Part shown: in pieces, positions 21,593 through 32,840 of the stretch | How positions within the stretch are numbered: the first letter of the stretch is position 1 | Layout of the letters: each line of letters starts with the position of its first letter | Notes under the pieces: generated by a model | Databases searched by the model: none | Told to the model about the DNA's origin: nothing | What the model saw: only the letters and a program-made list of their open reading frames with translations | Source: Serripes groenlandicus | Lineage: Eukaryota > Mollusca > Bivalvia > Cardiida > Cardiidae | Direction: 5' to 3' | DNA: 64,000 nucleotides | NCBI GenBank assembly: GCA_031761405.1 | Contig: JASEVX010000008.1 | Coordinates: 41,395,175-41,459,174 of the forward strand | Position numbers and translations under genes: made by a program

Positions 21593-22340
21593 TGGTGTTA
21601 TAATACTACTACTTCTAAAGTAATTCCGGATGAGAACATTTCTGAAAAACAATCATATGTATATAGTCTTAAATGGGAAAAGGGTTTGTGTTTGTGGTTT
21701 GTATTTGTCCCCCAAAATGCATAATACTTCTTAAAGTTTCAAAAAATCATTTCTTTATTAGACTACTTTATTCAAAATTTAAAACCATAAACATATTTCT
21801 TTCTCAAAAAAGTGAGTATTCTATAATACCACTGGTTCAAATAAAGTTATACTTTTTTATGGAAAATTGGTGAAAAACATAGGGGAAGACTCGTACGCAT
21901 GCATTTTCATTGTTTCGTATTGTGTATATATTTTAGAATTTAAGAGTGGCTCTGTAACTCATAACTTACTTCATCTCCTTTCATCTGATTCAGTTGGTTT
22001 GGGGGCAATTGTAAATATTCCAGACCATAAGTAATTTGTTTATTGAAGGAACAATTATTTTTAACTTGCAAGAATATTAACAGCAATTTATTTCTAATAA
22101 TATATTTGTGTTGTAATAAGGTCCGTGTAGTTAGGTTGGCGAGTGACGAACTGTTGCTGCTTTATCAATTTCGTCAATTCGTCAAATCGTCAATTTGGTT
22201 GACGAACAAAATATCTTTCTGAAAACTTGATTTCTGTCTTTATGATAATGTCTCAATACGTATTTGAATGCACATTAGGCCTTATTTTAAATTTCATGGC
22301 CATCAGTCATTCATTGTGTTATACGAGACAGTGATAAAAT
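21593..22340. other. AT-rich spacer
   Basis: No gene seen. 22135-22320 partly resembles 18300-18350 and 19160-19260 (TTCGTCAATTCGTCAAATCG, ACATTAGGCCTTA). Confidence 0.4.
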
Positions 22341-22348
22341 CATAACAT

Positions 22349-22440
22349 GAGCCATCCCACGAGAAAACCAACTGCACAGGCTGATCTAGGTCGATACATT
22401 ACGTAGAGTCCGAAATGTTGGTTTTCTCGTGGAAAGGCTC
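22349..22440. mobile_element. Internally deleted TIR MITE, GAGCCGT family
   Basis: Only the two termini remain: GAGCCATCCCACGAGAAAAC and GGTTTTCTCGTGGAAAGGCTC-type, 92 bp in all. Confidence 0.82.
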
Positions 22441-22449
22441 ACATATCAA

Positions 22450-23090
22450 GAAAACAGCTCTGCAATACTTCTGAATGCTCGTCTGCAGTAGTTTTGAATG
22501 CGCGTCTGCAGTAGTTTTGAATTCTCGTCTGCAGTAGTTCTGAATGTTCGTCTGCACTAGTTCTAAATGCTCGTCTGCAGTAGTTCTGAATGTTCATCTG
22601 CAGTAGTTCTGAATGCTCGTCTGCAGTAGTTTTGAATGCTAGTTTGCACTAGTTTTGAATGTGCGTCTGCAGTAGTTTTTAATTCTCGTCTGCAGTAGTT
22701 CTGAATGCTCGTCTGCAGTAGTTCTGAATTCTCGCCTGCAGTAGTTTCGAATGCTAGTCTTCATAGTTCTGAATGCTCGTCTGCAGCTGTTTTGAATGCT
22801 CGTCTGCAGTAGTTCTAAATGCTCGTCTGCAGCTATTTTGAATGCTCGTCTGCAGTAGTTCTGAATGCTCGTCTGCAGCTGTTTTGAATGCTCGTCTGCA
22901 GTAGTTCTGAATGCCTGTCTGCAGTAGTTTTGAATGCTCGTCTGCAGTAGTTCCGAATGCTCGTCTGCACTATTTCTAAATGCTCGTCTGCAGTTTTTTT
23001 TAATGCTCGTCTGCAGTAGTTTTGAATGCTCGTCTGCAGTAGTTTTGAATACTTGTCTTCAGTAGTTCTGAATTGTCGTCTTAATAAGCA
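22450..23090. repeat. 23-bp minisatellite, about 27 units
   Basis: The unit is TGCTCGTCTGCAGTAGTTCT plus GAA, with variants GCAGCTGTTTT and TTCGTCTG. Each unit contains the PstI-like palindrome CTGCAG. Confidence 0.93.
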
Positions 23091-23099
23091 GAACTGCTG

Positions 23100-23874
23100 C
23101 TCTATTTATTTTTCCAAAAACAGATTAGTTCCGTAAATTGGTTCGAGGTAAACGATATATTCGACTTATCACATGTTTGAGTTATCGCAATTCAACTGAA
23201 TTTGAGAATGATTCATTTCAAGATACAAATTTGATAGAGAGTTCATTAAATTAGTCAGTGCAATAGAAAAAGTACAAGTTGGCATTTCTGAACAGTGTAA
23301 GTTCAGATCATCCTGTTAACCTGCTCAGCCTTATCATAAAACAATACAAGTTGACAGAATCTTCTAACAATCTTCTGTTAGTCATATATGAACACTGTAG
23401 AGCTAACCAGGCTGCGATGACAGATTGACTGATCTGAATCTATATTGTTCATTAGAGCAATCTTGTACATTTTCTCTTTCCGTAGCTAAAAAAAAATTAG
23501 ACCAAAGTCTAATACAATCACTGAAGTAAATAACATTCTTACAAACTATCATTTTGTATAGCTAAGTTTGGCATACGTGTGTACTTGTAATCGGTTGCTA
23601 GATATAACACTGAACAGGCTGTATATTGTATAAAACTGCTAGATAGGCATATGCGTTAAAACCATGACAAATACATTAACAAATGCAAAACTACTTTCAA
23701 AATCACGATAAAACGTCACGTTAGAAACATTTGGTTAACAAAAGAAAAATATAAAATACCACTATCACAGTTAGAAAGTAAGTCAATCGGGTTTTTTCAT
23801 CCATTTCCGGCTCACGATATGAATCGGTCATCACCGAAGTCGTCCCGATTTAACAACAAGAGTTGTCTCCCCTT
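23100..23874. other. 3' flank of locus 3, inverted relative to the flanks of loci 2 and 5
   Basis: Reverse complement of about 16042-16700. No poly(A) signal could be assigned with confidence. Confidence 0.65.
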
Positions 23875-26800
23875 TTACAGATCCATAGCTCTCAGCTCTC
23901 TGTCCATCTGACAAATAACGCACGTTGTAAAGCACGAAACCGCGCAATAATCTCCACAGATTGAACCCTGAAACGACATACAAAGGTTTTAAACTTGATT
24001 TCACCGGGGTAAATATACGGAATGATACTGTCAAAAATAGGTATAATGGCCCCTAACAATTATATTATTGGTCGCCGGTCAGGTGCCGGCGACTTATATT
24101 TTTAAAAGCGTTTCAGAAATCACATTGAAGGACAAGTTGTTATCAAAAATAAAAAGAAACGTACATCTCTCCAAAATATTTAGAGATAAATGACATGGGA
24201 GGAGTTATTAATAGAAAAAAACAAATTTAAATGTCTGAAACATATTACAATTGCGTTTGTTTAAAAACACTAAGTTATGACACATTTAAAATTAAATAAA
24301 TATTCCTTTTTTTTTGTATTTGCAGTCTCTTTAATTTGACTCGCATTTTTGGTTTTTTGTTTGTTTACGGAGACATTTCAGTCCCTATTAGACTTGCAGC
24401 AGACTGTTATGTGTCACTATCGAGATAGAAAATCACGTCGAATTCTCCTTTTAATAGCAATTTTAACTTACTGAAAGTTATTTTCATGTTCAAAGAGATG
24501 TCTTGATTTGTAAAAAAATGCATTTAATAATGTTTATCCATGTATTTCTAAAATATGAACTCATTCTAAGCTAAACTGTTGATCACGTGTCACGAATTTA
24601 GCTCGCATACTCGCGAATTGCGAGTGCAAATTTCAAATGCAAATTGCGAGGTGAGATTTAAGGCGCCAGCATATGTTTATGAGTGAAATTTTTGGGCCGA
24701 ATAATATGCATTTCTAATCGTCGATCTTTTACAGGGTTATTTCTTTGACAAATCGCGGTAGTTGCAGGGAATTTCCGAGATTTACCGAGGGGCTGGGAAT
24801 ATACTTTCAGTTTTGCAATATTAGCGGAAGTTAAGAATCGAAACATGTCTCGTGCGCATGCCTATTCAACGCACCCAATATTGATGATGTTTACCACATA
24901 CATTTGGGCTTTCGGATGTCTAAAATTAGTTTTAATTTACATATCGCAAATACGATTGGCTGGAATGGTCACGTGTATATTTTGGGTTTACCCAAATTGT
25001 ATTCACTACGGAGATAGAAGAAATGGCTGTTTTATGAAAAAAAGGGCTGTGACCTATCCAACAAAATCATTATATGTTTACACTTGAGACCACAAAAAAC
25101 ATTGATACCATAGAACTCTTCAAATTAAAGAGCATATGGAAAATAACAAGGTCACCGATTTAGGTCAGTCACTGAAACAGGGCAGTGTACGATTTATATT
25201 AGTTTTCAAAACATCCGATCCTATAGCAGGAAAATAATTTAAAGAGATTCCAAGCAGGAATCGAGAATTATACTCTAGTTTCCTGTTTCCAATTAAAAAA
25301 CAATAGCTCATCAGTTTTCATGAATCACTTTTTCTTATATTTAACTTTTGAACATTAGCTTAAATCTCATTTATCGATGCAACCACGAACCTGTATTATT
25401 TGGGATTGGTTCTGTGTGTTATTTGGCTAATGCATCATGTGAGAGAGCTTTTTTCACAATGAACAGAATAAAATCTGTCTGGAGGTGTAGGCTTGGTGCT
25501 GATCGGAATACTTGATGTTTTGATGAGATTAAAGTTGCTGATGTTGCCCTGATTCATGACCCAAAACCTGCTGTGACAAGATGGTGGTTGTTTGGACTGA
25601 ACAGAAAAGACCCCATACTCTGCCATATGGAGCCAGAAACAGTTTCTAGACTGCTGTATATCTGACACAGACTCAGCAGCTTCTTTTCGCATACTTATAT
25701 TTCAAGGAAGGACAATCATTTCGTTGACAAAAAATGCAAGTTATGATACATTTTCACTTGACCCCACCCGTGATGTTCCAATATGCCCCTCAGTTAATAA
25801 CTGTTTGTTCAACTACTATAATGTAAGTGTTATGCATCACAGAAGTATAGATTTCCGGCGACATTGATGTGTTGCATCAACTTTCTCTTGTGATTTATTT
25901 AAAAAGAAATTCATGTTTTCAATGTTATAAGTTTGTGTTTGATTAACCTCGTATTTCATTTTATTTTAAACTATTCGGGAGTATTTATTCGTCCCCGATT
26001 AGACATGTATCAGACGATAATACTAAAGTGGCATAACGTCATTTTCTCTTTTAAGCAGTTGTTCCACATTACTGAAAGTTCTTTTCAAATTAAAAGATAT
26101 TTCTTGATTTTTGTAGTTGGCATAAAACGTTATCGCATAAATCTCTTAAATAGTAAAATGTATAGACTGTTTCTTGTCTACTAATCAAAGAAATGTGTGG
26201 TTGCAGCTTGCTCTCTGATTGGCTAGTTATCTTACATAGAAAACGTTTCATTTATGAATAATTTGCATGCGCCACAAAGACTTTAATCACTTTATTTAAC
26301 CTAAAATATATCATTCACGTGAAAGATAATATAAAATGCTTTTATCTCTCGAATGGAGTGGAATAAAACATGCACTCTAGCTTGATTATTTTTTCTTCAA
26401 TTTCTTCGATTTCTACGATTTCACGACGACTCGATCATGACACGAGGTGAACATTTCGAAAGGTGATATAAAACCTAATATTACACACTAAAATGATTAA
26501 ATATAGGTGATGTAAAATGTTTAGTTGACTTGAAACAAATTAGTATCTGGGCCAAGTTCGAATAATTTTAAATTTGAGCATGTTGCAACTTTGTCAGAAA
26601 GTTTGTCTTAGTAGTATCTAGGCCAAGTTCGAATATGGGTCATGTCTAGTCAAAAACTAGGTTTTTAGTCCAAATTTAAGGAAATCTGGTTAACAGTCTG
26701 GAAGCCTCATATTTGTCAGAATATTTGTCTTGATGATATCTAGGCTAACTTTGAATATGGGTTTAGTCAGGTCAAAAACTAGGTCACTGGGCCAAATGTT

Positions 26801-29800
26801 TGGCGTGAGCATGTTGAAATTTCGTCAGAAAATTTGTATTGATGATATCCAGGCTAAGTTCGAATATGGGTCAGGTCAGGTCACTAGGCCAAATTGTAGA
26901 ACAATCTATTTAACACTATAGAGATCGCATATTTTATTTGAGCAGTTTGAAATTTTGTCAGAAAGTTTATCTTGATAATATTGTCATTGGCGCTTAATTA
27001 GACCATTCTCAGGTGAGCAATCCGGGGCCTCATGGCCCTCTTGTTAAACATATGAGGATTACTTTTAACATCTGTGAAATAATTATTATAATTATGATTA
27101 AAAAGGTGAAAGTTCATGTCTTCAGCAATTGAATCGTTTTTCTCAATTTGTTAAACGTTTCCTGGAATTAGTATGTTTTGACTAATGAAAGTCAAGAATG
27201 TATGTGTGGTAAAAATAACATAATGCAGTCTTTTCCGGCAACATTGATGCCTTGTATAAACTTTCTCTTGTATATATATATAAACAGAAATATAGTAAAA
27301 ACCACAACAAAAAATGCACTTCACTGGTTTTAAACTTGCAAAAGGTTTCGTTTTTTCCAGTTATAACGGCAACACTGAAAATTATATATTATATATATAT
27401 ATATACAAAATAAAAGAAAAATTATAACAGTTACTTATAGGCCCAAAGAGTATTTGTGTTTGTTTTGATATCATTCTGTTAACCAAACTATTTCACACAC
27501 AAACGGATTTGGCAGCCTGCTAAATGCTGTCAACACCCTATAACGCATTTTAAGGTGAGACTGCGCCAGAAAAATAGTTCATCATGGAATCAACAAAATT
27601 GCATTTAAAAGGTTAAGATTACCCAAAAAAATCATTATAATATTGCTTGAACATCAGTGAAAAACTTAAGGCGTAAGTTGGCCTGGGTCGTGAGTTTAGT
27701 CCCTGGACATAGTAGTAAAACCATTTTTTCGGATTTGCCAACCTGCCAATTGCTGTTAACATCCTATAACCCATTTAAAGGTGAGACACCGCCAGAAAAA
27801 GAGTTCATCATGGATTCAACAAAACTGCATTTAGAAGGTTAAGATCACCCCAAAACAAATTAATTATATTGCTGTTGGGACATCAGTGAACAACTTTAGG
27901 CGTGAGTACTCCAATATAAGTTCAACAAATGCTTAGAAATTAATGCACCGAGAGGTTAAATATGGAAGCTTATTGAAAAAGAAATTGTTATCAAAGATGG
28001 CGCATGGAAAATACAGTGGCGGATTCACCGGAGGGCCCCGTAGGGCTCGTGCGACGAAAACTAAATGGTAAGTAAAAAATGCAGTGGCAGATTTTCCATG
28101 GGTCCGTGCACCCCCCCCCCCCCCGCCTTCCGACGATCCCAGCTTCGCTATTTTACTGTATCTGATATATGGTCGGTTGAAGATACCTAACGCCACCACA
28201 TATAGAAAACGCAGGTCCGTTCCTATGCGTTTGAGCTAAAGAGCATTCCACTATGACCGTGCGATGCCAAATTCCCGACGGCGGATTCTAAGATATAATC
28301 TGTAACGTCTGCGAAAAACAAACCTTGGCCATTTTATTAAACGTGTGGGAAAAGACCTGCCTACGTATCCATACTCGTCATGAAACCTTCTATGACTTAT
28401 TGTCGAACAGTGCATATGAAAATATGGCAAGGCTAAAAGAATATCGACATTCCGGACTTTGCTTCAAGCATAGATCAAGGTCAGTCTATGTCTTTTCACA
28501 GTCTGACGAGGATCGTATACGTTCGCCATCGAATTGTACAGTGACACTTGGAAGATTTTGGTAAACCTATTATGTGATCACAAGGATGATAGTTATGGTA
28601 ACCATTACACAAATACATACATTTTCCGGCGCCTTTGCAGCAGACGACTTTTGAAAACATAGTGACTAAAGGAAAAAGTGCTTATGATACGCAATTTACC
28701 CTTTTAGTAACAATGTTTAAAATAGAGTTTTTTCCTTTTTTTGCTGAGCACTTTTCAAATTCGTCTGCTGCAAGTTTGTTGTTTGTGTGAAAACGTTTCT
28801 TTCAAAATTCCCTCAGAAAGTCGGATATCGTGTCACGTGGCTCAAATACACTTGGGACAAAACGATTCGGGAAAAGTATTACCTTTATTCCTCCAAGTGT
28901 CCTAAGCTTTGTACGCAATAATATCAAGCCGGCTGGTAGACATGGCGTATATACGCTTTCGCCCAACCTTCCTGAGAGCGATGCCATCACACAGCAAGGG
29001 AACCAGCATACATGACAACCTATAGATACAATTGACGAGTATATTCTAAATGGTGATAATAAATGAAATAAATGTGACAAAAATAAGTGACACGAATTGA
29101 ATTGAAAAAGATGTTAAAATAAATAATAAAATGATATTATATCACAATGAAATAACTTTAAGTGGAATTGTATTAAAATGAAAATTGAACAATTGTAAAA
29201 GTAAGGTGAAATTGTTTTAACTTTCGTGATCGTATCATACATACATTCATAATATTATAAGCAGTCACCGCGAGAAAACCAATATTATGGTCTCTGCATA
29301 ATGTATCGACACAGTACAGCCAGCGCAATCCGCGCAGGCTAATCCGGGCCGACACATTCCGTCTCAGGGGGATAGATGTATAGAGTAATGATTACTGAAA
29401 CAGAAAATCAAGAGGAGTTGAAAAGTGTATGTCCGGCCTAGCCTGCGCGACATGCTTAGGCTGAACCAGGTTGATACTTTACGCAGGATCCACAATGTTG
29501 GTTTTCTCGTAATTCGGCTCTAAAAGATTTGAGCCGCGACTAGCGATTAGGGATCTAAAGGGCTCACCGTAACTGGTCACACAAGTCAAGTAGCGTAAAA
29601 CTAATGGGGCTACAGTTCAAGGTCTTTTAACATAATGTTAATTTAGAAATAAATTACAAGTAGACAGGCCGTGACTGATCTGGTGACAGGGGCGTAGCTC
29701 CCTTTAGGCACTGTAGGCACGTGCCTACACATTTTTTCTGAAAATGCCCCAAAAATTCAGCTGCGGCGGTACACATCTGCGTAATGTATCGACCAGATCA

Positions 29801-30845
29801 GCCTGCGCTGTCCGTGCAGACTGATCCGGCCGACACATTCCGTCTAAGAGAGGATGGATAGAGTAGGGTTCCTGAAACAGAAAATCCACAGGAGGCGAAA
29901 AGTGTATATCCGGGTACGCCTGTGTGACATGCTTAGGCTGATCCCGGTCGATACTTTACGCAGAGTCCACATTGTTGATTTTCTCACGAGATGGGGTACA
30001 GATTGATTTTTGCCAAGCTACGCCCCTGTGTGACATGGTGCGGTGGCTAAGACTTGCCTGATTTTTGACTTTACGCAGACGCCTTAAACCTCTTATTAGT
30101 TAATGAAAATGAAAATCGTATCGGAATAAGTATCTAAATGGTATAAAAACATAACTACAATGATGCACGTTACTACAACTAGTATTCCGTTCACTACTTC
30201 TACCACTGCTGCAACTAATACTGCTTCTACAACTTCGTCTACAACTTCGTCTACAACTTCGTCTACAACTTCGTCTACAACTTCGTCTACAACTTCGTCT
30301 ACAACTTATTCTACAACTTCGTCTCCAACTTCGTCTACAACTTATTCTACAACTTCGTCTACAACTTCGTCTACAACTTCTTCTACAACTTCGTCTACAA
30401 CTCTGTCTACAACTTCTTCTACAACTTCGTCTACAACTTCGTCTACAACTTCGTCTACAACTTCGTCTACAACTTCGTCTACAACTTCGTCTACAACTTC
30501 GTCTACAACTTCGTCTACAACTTCGTCTACAACTTCGTCTACAACTTCGTCTACAACTTCGTCTACAACTTCGTCTACAACTTCGTCTACAACTTCGTCT
30601 ACAACTTCTTCTACAACTTCGTCTACAACTTCGTTTACAACTTCGTCTACAACTTCTTCTACAACTTCGTCTACAACTTCGTCTACAACTCTTTCTACAA
30701 CTTCTTCTACAACTTCGTCTACAACTTCTTCTACAATTTCGTCTACAACTTCGTCTACAACTCTTTCTACAACTTCTTCTACAACTTCGTCTACAGCTTC
30801 TTCTACAACTTCTTCTACAACTTCGTCTACAACTTCGTCTACTAT

Positions 30846-30914
<69 letters not shown>

Positions 30915-30990
30915 TACAACTAATACAAATACTACTACAACTACTACTACTACTATAACTACTACTACTACTACTACTACTACTAACACA

Positions 30991-31034
<44 letters not shown>

Positions 31035-31765
31035 TACTACTACTACTACTACTGCTACTATTACGACTACTACTTCTACTTTCCGATGATTGACAAAAAT
31101 GATCGTGATCAGCGTCCTTTGTCTTTCATCCCCAATTAATCAATCTACTACTTATACGACTGCTATCACTACTATTTTTACTGCTACTACGAGTTCTCGG
31201 TTTTCGTTATAAGCGTCAGATGTCTAGCAAGGAGAAGGGCTATTTTGAAGACATACTATGTCTTCTCTTAATTATACAATCCTCATTATAATACGTTCTA
31301 CGTGACATGAATTCATCGCATCCCAGTAATTTAAGCCATTATTTATTTACGGATCTTTCACATCTTGTTTATTCATTGAATGACTAGCATATACAGTGTT
31401 CAAACTAATGATTGTTTATATTACAACGCCAAATTATAAAATAAGCTTACAATCTAAAATTGACAAAATGAGTGGCACGAGAATTACTATTTTGTTGTTA
31501 TTGGCTAAGAATGATGTAAATTTGTGTGTACGTATTTATTGACCAAACCTCGATTATTCTAAATAATTGCTTCTATAAAAATAAATGACCTGTCGTCTAG
31601 ATCTAAGTCCAAGGTCTCAACGACCTAAAAGGTCATATATGTTTTCGCTAAATACCTCAAGAACCATATGTGCATGAGTCTTCCAACTATATCAGATGAT
31701 ATAACTTCGTCTACAACTTCTTCTACAACTTCGTCTACAACTTCGTCTACAAATTCGTCTACTAT

Positions 31766-31815
<50 letters not shown>

Positions 31816-32471
31816 GTTACGAGCTGTATCCACTGAATCTACATTGTTTGCAAACACCTTTAATTGTCTTTGGCAGTGAAAGGCTTATAGAGACAAACAA
31901 TATGCCGATGAATGTCCTGTATCGCTCAACAACTACTACTACTATAACTACTACTACTTTACTTTCTACAACTTCTATAAATAAATTAGATCAGATAATG
32001 CAATGCAATATAATTACATGATCCGACATCTTCGCAGCACGAAAACATATCGCTGGACCAGGTTCGATGCCCATTCACATCCCCTAGTTTGAGTTTCTCT
32101 TTAAAAACCTTCTTCTTATCCTCCTTATCTGTCTCCTTGGCCGGCTGGTTTACGACGGTCACATTGGTAGTCGTTACCGGTGCCACCGTGTTCTGTATGT
32201 TGGGGTTTATGTTAGCTGAAACGTTATTTCCTGCCGGGGCTGGTGCAGGTTGTTGGATCATCGTCGGTTGTGTCTGGTATATCGGCTGTTGCTGTTGGAC
32301 TGGTTGGACCATCGTCGGTTGTGTCTGGAACAACGGCTGCTGAATCGGTTGTGCCTGGTAAACCGGTTGTGCCTGGTATACCGGTTGTGGTTGTCCCTGG
32401 TAAACCGGTTGTGGTTGTGCCTGGTATACCGGTTGTGCCTGCATTATCTGCTGAGCAGGGTGTACACTCAT
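23875..32471 (-). CDS. PLAC8-like cysteine-rich protein with long Gln/Pro-rich N-terminal tail, locus 3 (three exons, intact)
   Basis: Minus strand: exon 1 32471-32018 (ATG at 32471), exon 2 29019-28883, exon 3 23967-23875 (TAA). The 454+137+93 nt give 227 codons plus stop. Donors are gtaatt and gtaata, acceptors tctatag and gtttcag; intron phases (1, then 0) match locus 1. Residues 1 to about 85 are a Gln/Pro/Tyr-rich tail of degenerate QAQPVYQ-like repeats. A Thr/Asn/Val stretch and a Lys-rich patch (KEDKKKVFKEKLK) follow, then the PLAC8 domain: HRTWSSDMFSCCEDVGSC (135-152), CHVCWFPCC (153-161), LRTKLRTLGGIK at the end of exon 2, GSICGDYC (198-205) and CQMDREL (216-222). The domain is predicted membrane-associated by family knowledge; the tail is likely disordered. 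Introns of 3.0 and 4.9 kb contain the ACAACTTCGTCT array, MITEs and a hAT fragment. Loci 2 and 5 are its inverted, dead relatives. Specific function unknown. Confidence 0.88.
24060..25400. other. 5' portion of a long intron 2 stretch of locus 3
   Basis: 24340-24520 and 25980-26160 share TTACTGAAAGTT and AGACTTGCAGCAGAC-like sequence, so they are copies of one dispersed repeat. 24600-25090 looks non-repetitive, with short open frames on both strands that match no family I know. Confidence 0.4.
25408..25665 (+). pseudogene. hAT transposase C-terminal dimerisation fragment (dead)
   Basis: The forward frame reads GSVCYLANASCERAFFTMN, RIKSVWRCRLG, an internal TGA, then DEIKVADVALIHDPKPAV and RWW. 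The order (N/S)ASCER-F--MN-IKS-WR--L followed by PAV-RWW is the conserved C-terminal dimer region of hAT (ZNF862/KIAA1586-like) transposases. The fragment has no upstream catalytic region and at least one stop. It lies antisense inside intron 2 of locus 3. Confidence 0.75.
25666..26515. other. Intron 2 spacer
   Basis: AT-rich. Holds a second copy of the 24340 dispersed repeat (25980-26160); a TTTCCGGCGACATTGATG stretch at 25850 recurs at 27235. No gene seen. Confidence 0.4.
26520..27055. repeat. Tandem-unit dispersed element in intron 2
   Basis: About four degenerate units of roughly 105-120 bp, each with GTCAGAAAGTTTGTCTTG, ATATCTAGGCTAAGTTCGAA and GGTCAAAAACTAGGTCAC. It ends in GGTGAGCAATCCGGGGCCTC ATGGCCCTCTTG, an ending I recall from bivalve repeats. 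Confidence 0.7.
27495..27905. repeat. Two tandem copies of an approximately 210-bp unit
   Basis: TTTGGCAGCCTGCTAAATGC and TTTGCCAACCTGCCAATTGC start the two copies. Both continue through GGTGAGAC, GCCAGAAAAA, AGTTCATCATGGA and AACATCAGTGAA-like sequence. Confidence 0.7.
27985..28135. repeat. Dispersed repeat scrap with C-homopolymer
   Basis: Two tandem AGTGGC(G/A)GATT starts are followed by GGGCCCCGTAGGGC or GGTCCGTGCACC, then a run of about 16 C. The (C)n tract is prone to sequencing error. Confidence 0.55.
28325..28565. repeat. Inverted copy of the locus 2/5 intron 2 dispersed repeat
   Basis: AAAGAATATCGACATTCCGG and GAACGTATACGATCC-type sequence are the reverse of 14650-14860 and 58330-58540. 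It retains an open frame (YENMARLKEYRHSGLCFKH) shared in part with the other copies. Confidence 0.65.
28610..28800. mobile_element. Hairpin MITE in intron 2 next to exon 2 of locus 3
   Basis: GCAGCAGACGACTTTTGAAAA at the left and AATTCGTCTGCTGCAAG at the right; the core is degenerate. Confidence 0.75.
29261..29520. mobile_element. TIR MITE, GAGCCGT family, in intron 1 of locus 3
   Basis: GCAGTCACCGCGAGAAAACC at the left and TGTTGGTTTTCTCGTAATTC at the right; internal GCAATCCGCGCAGGCTAATC. Confidence 0.85.
29687..30028. mobile_element. TIR element CAGGGGCGTAGCT with nested GAGCCGT-family MITE
   Basis: Perfect 13-bp terminal inverted repeats: CAGGGGCGTAGCT (29687-29699) and AGCTACGCCCCTG (30016-30028). 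Most of the interior (about 29765-29995) is a decayed GAGCCGT-family MITE (GTATCGACCAGATCAGCC ... TTTACGCAGAGTCCACATTG) that inserted into it. Confidence 0.8.
30225..30840. repeat. 12-bp minisatellite ACAACTTCGTCT, about 51 units, in intron 1 of locus 3
   Basis: Nearly perfect (ACAACTTCGTCT)n with sparse variants (TTCTTCT, TTATTCT, CTCTTTCT). It reads as Thr-Thr-Ser-Ser repeats on the plus strand and Val/Asp/Glu repeats on the other. A short second array (31700-31760) shares the same unit. Confidence 0.95.
30841..31085. repeat. (ACT)n microsatellite
   Basis: An interrupted trinucleotide run continuing directly from the 12-bp array. A second (ACT)n run at 31758-31815 repeats the same array-then-triplet arrangement. 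Confidence 0.95.
31086..31695. other. Intron 1 spacer of locus 3
   Basis: AT-rich; no repeat or gene recognised. Confidence 0.4.
31696..31975. repeat. Second 12-bp/(ACT)n array with hairpin-MITE scrap
   Basis: ACAACTTCGTCT units at 31700-31757 pass into (ACT)n. Half of a TAACTCTTTC-family MITE follows (CGTTACGAGCTG, GTCTTTGGCAGTGAAAGG at 31812-31890), then more ACT triplets. Confidence 0.8.
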
Positions 32472-32840
32472 TGTTTATGAATTATGTGGCTGTTTCTGTT
32501 AAATATGAAAAGGACCATATTGAGCCGCATCTTTCGGATGAGAAAAATGACTATTTTTGCGAGAATGCGCATAAAACAGTTCCTTTTTAAATTGAAATAT
32601 TTTAACAAATGGAAAGAGTAATCACATTCTAAATGTGTCTTTAATATAATTTCGAAATCTTACCGGTAGATTCAGATGAGAACATTTGAAAGGACGGGTG
32701 ACGTTCGGTGGAAGATTTGAATATCTGTTCGTTGTACGTTCTTAGGTATGGTAAAACAAACAAGGTATATCTTAATACAATTATGAAACGCGCAGATAGA
32801 AAAGCGTGAGCGGTTTGTTCATATAGTAAAAAAACCACAT
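32472..32840. other. 5' flank of locus 3
   Basis: Upstream of the exon 1 ATG. AT-rich, no repeats recognised and no clear TATA box; presumably contains the promoter and 5' UTR. Confidence 0.4.

Noticed and set aside
24658..25087. Open frames on both strands in apparently non-repetitive intron sequence
   Set aside because: Each is 60-80 codons with no family resemblance; insufficient for a gene call.
30160..31089. A 309-codon Ser/Thr-rich open frame resembling a mucin
   Set aside because: It is wholly a 12-bp and 3-bp tandem repeat in an intron of the opposite-strand gene, and the reverse strand is equally open. No signal peptide or flanking domain was seen.
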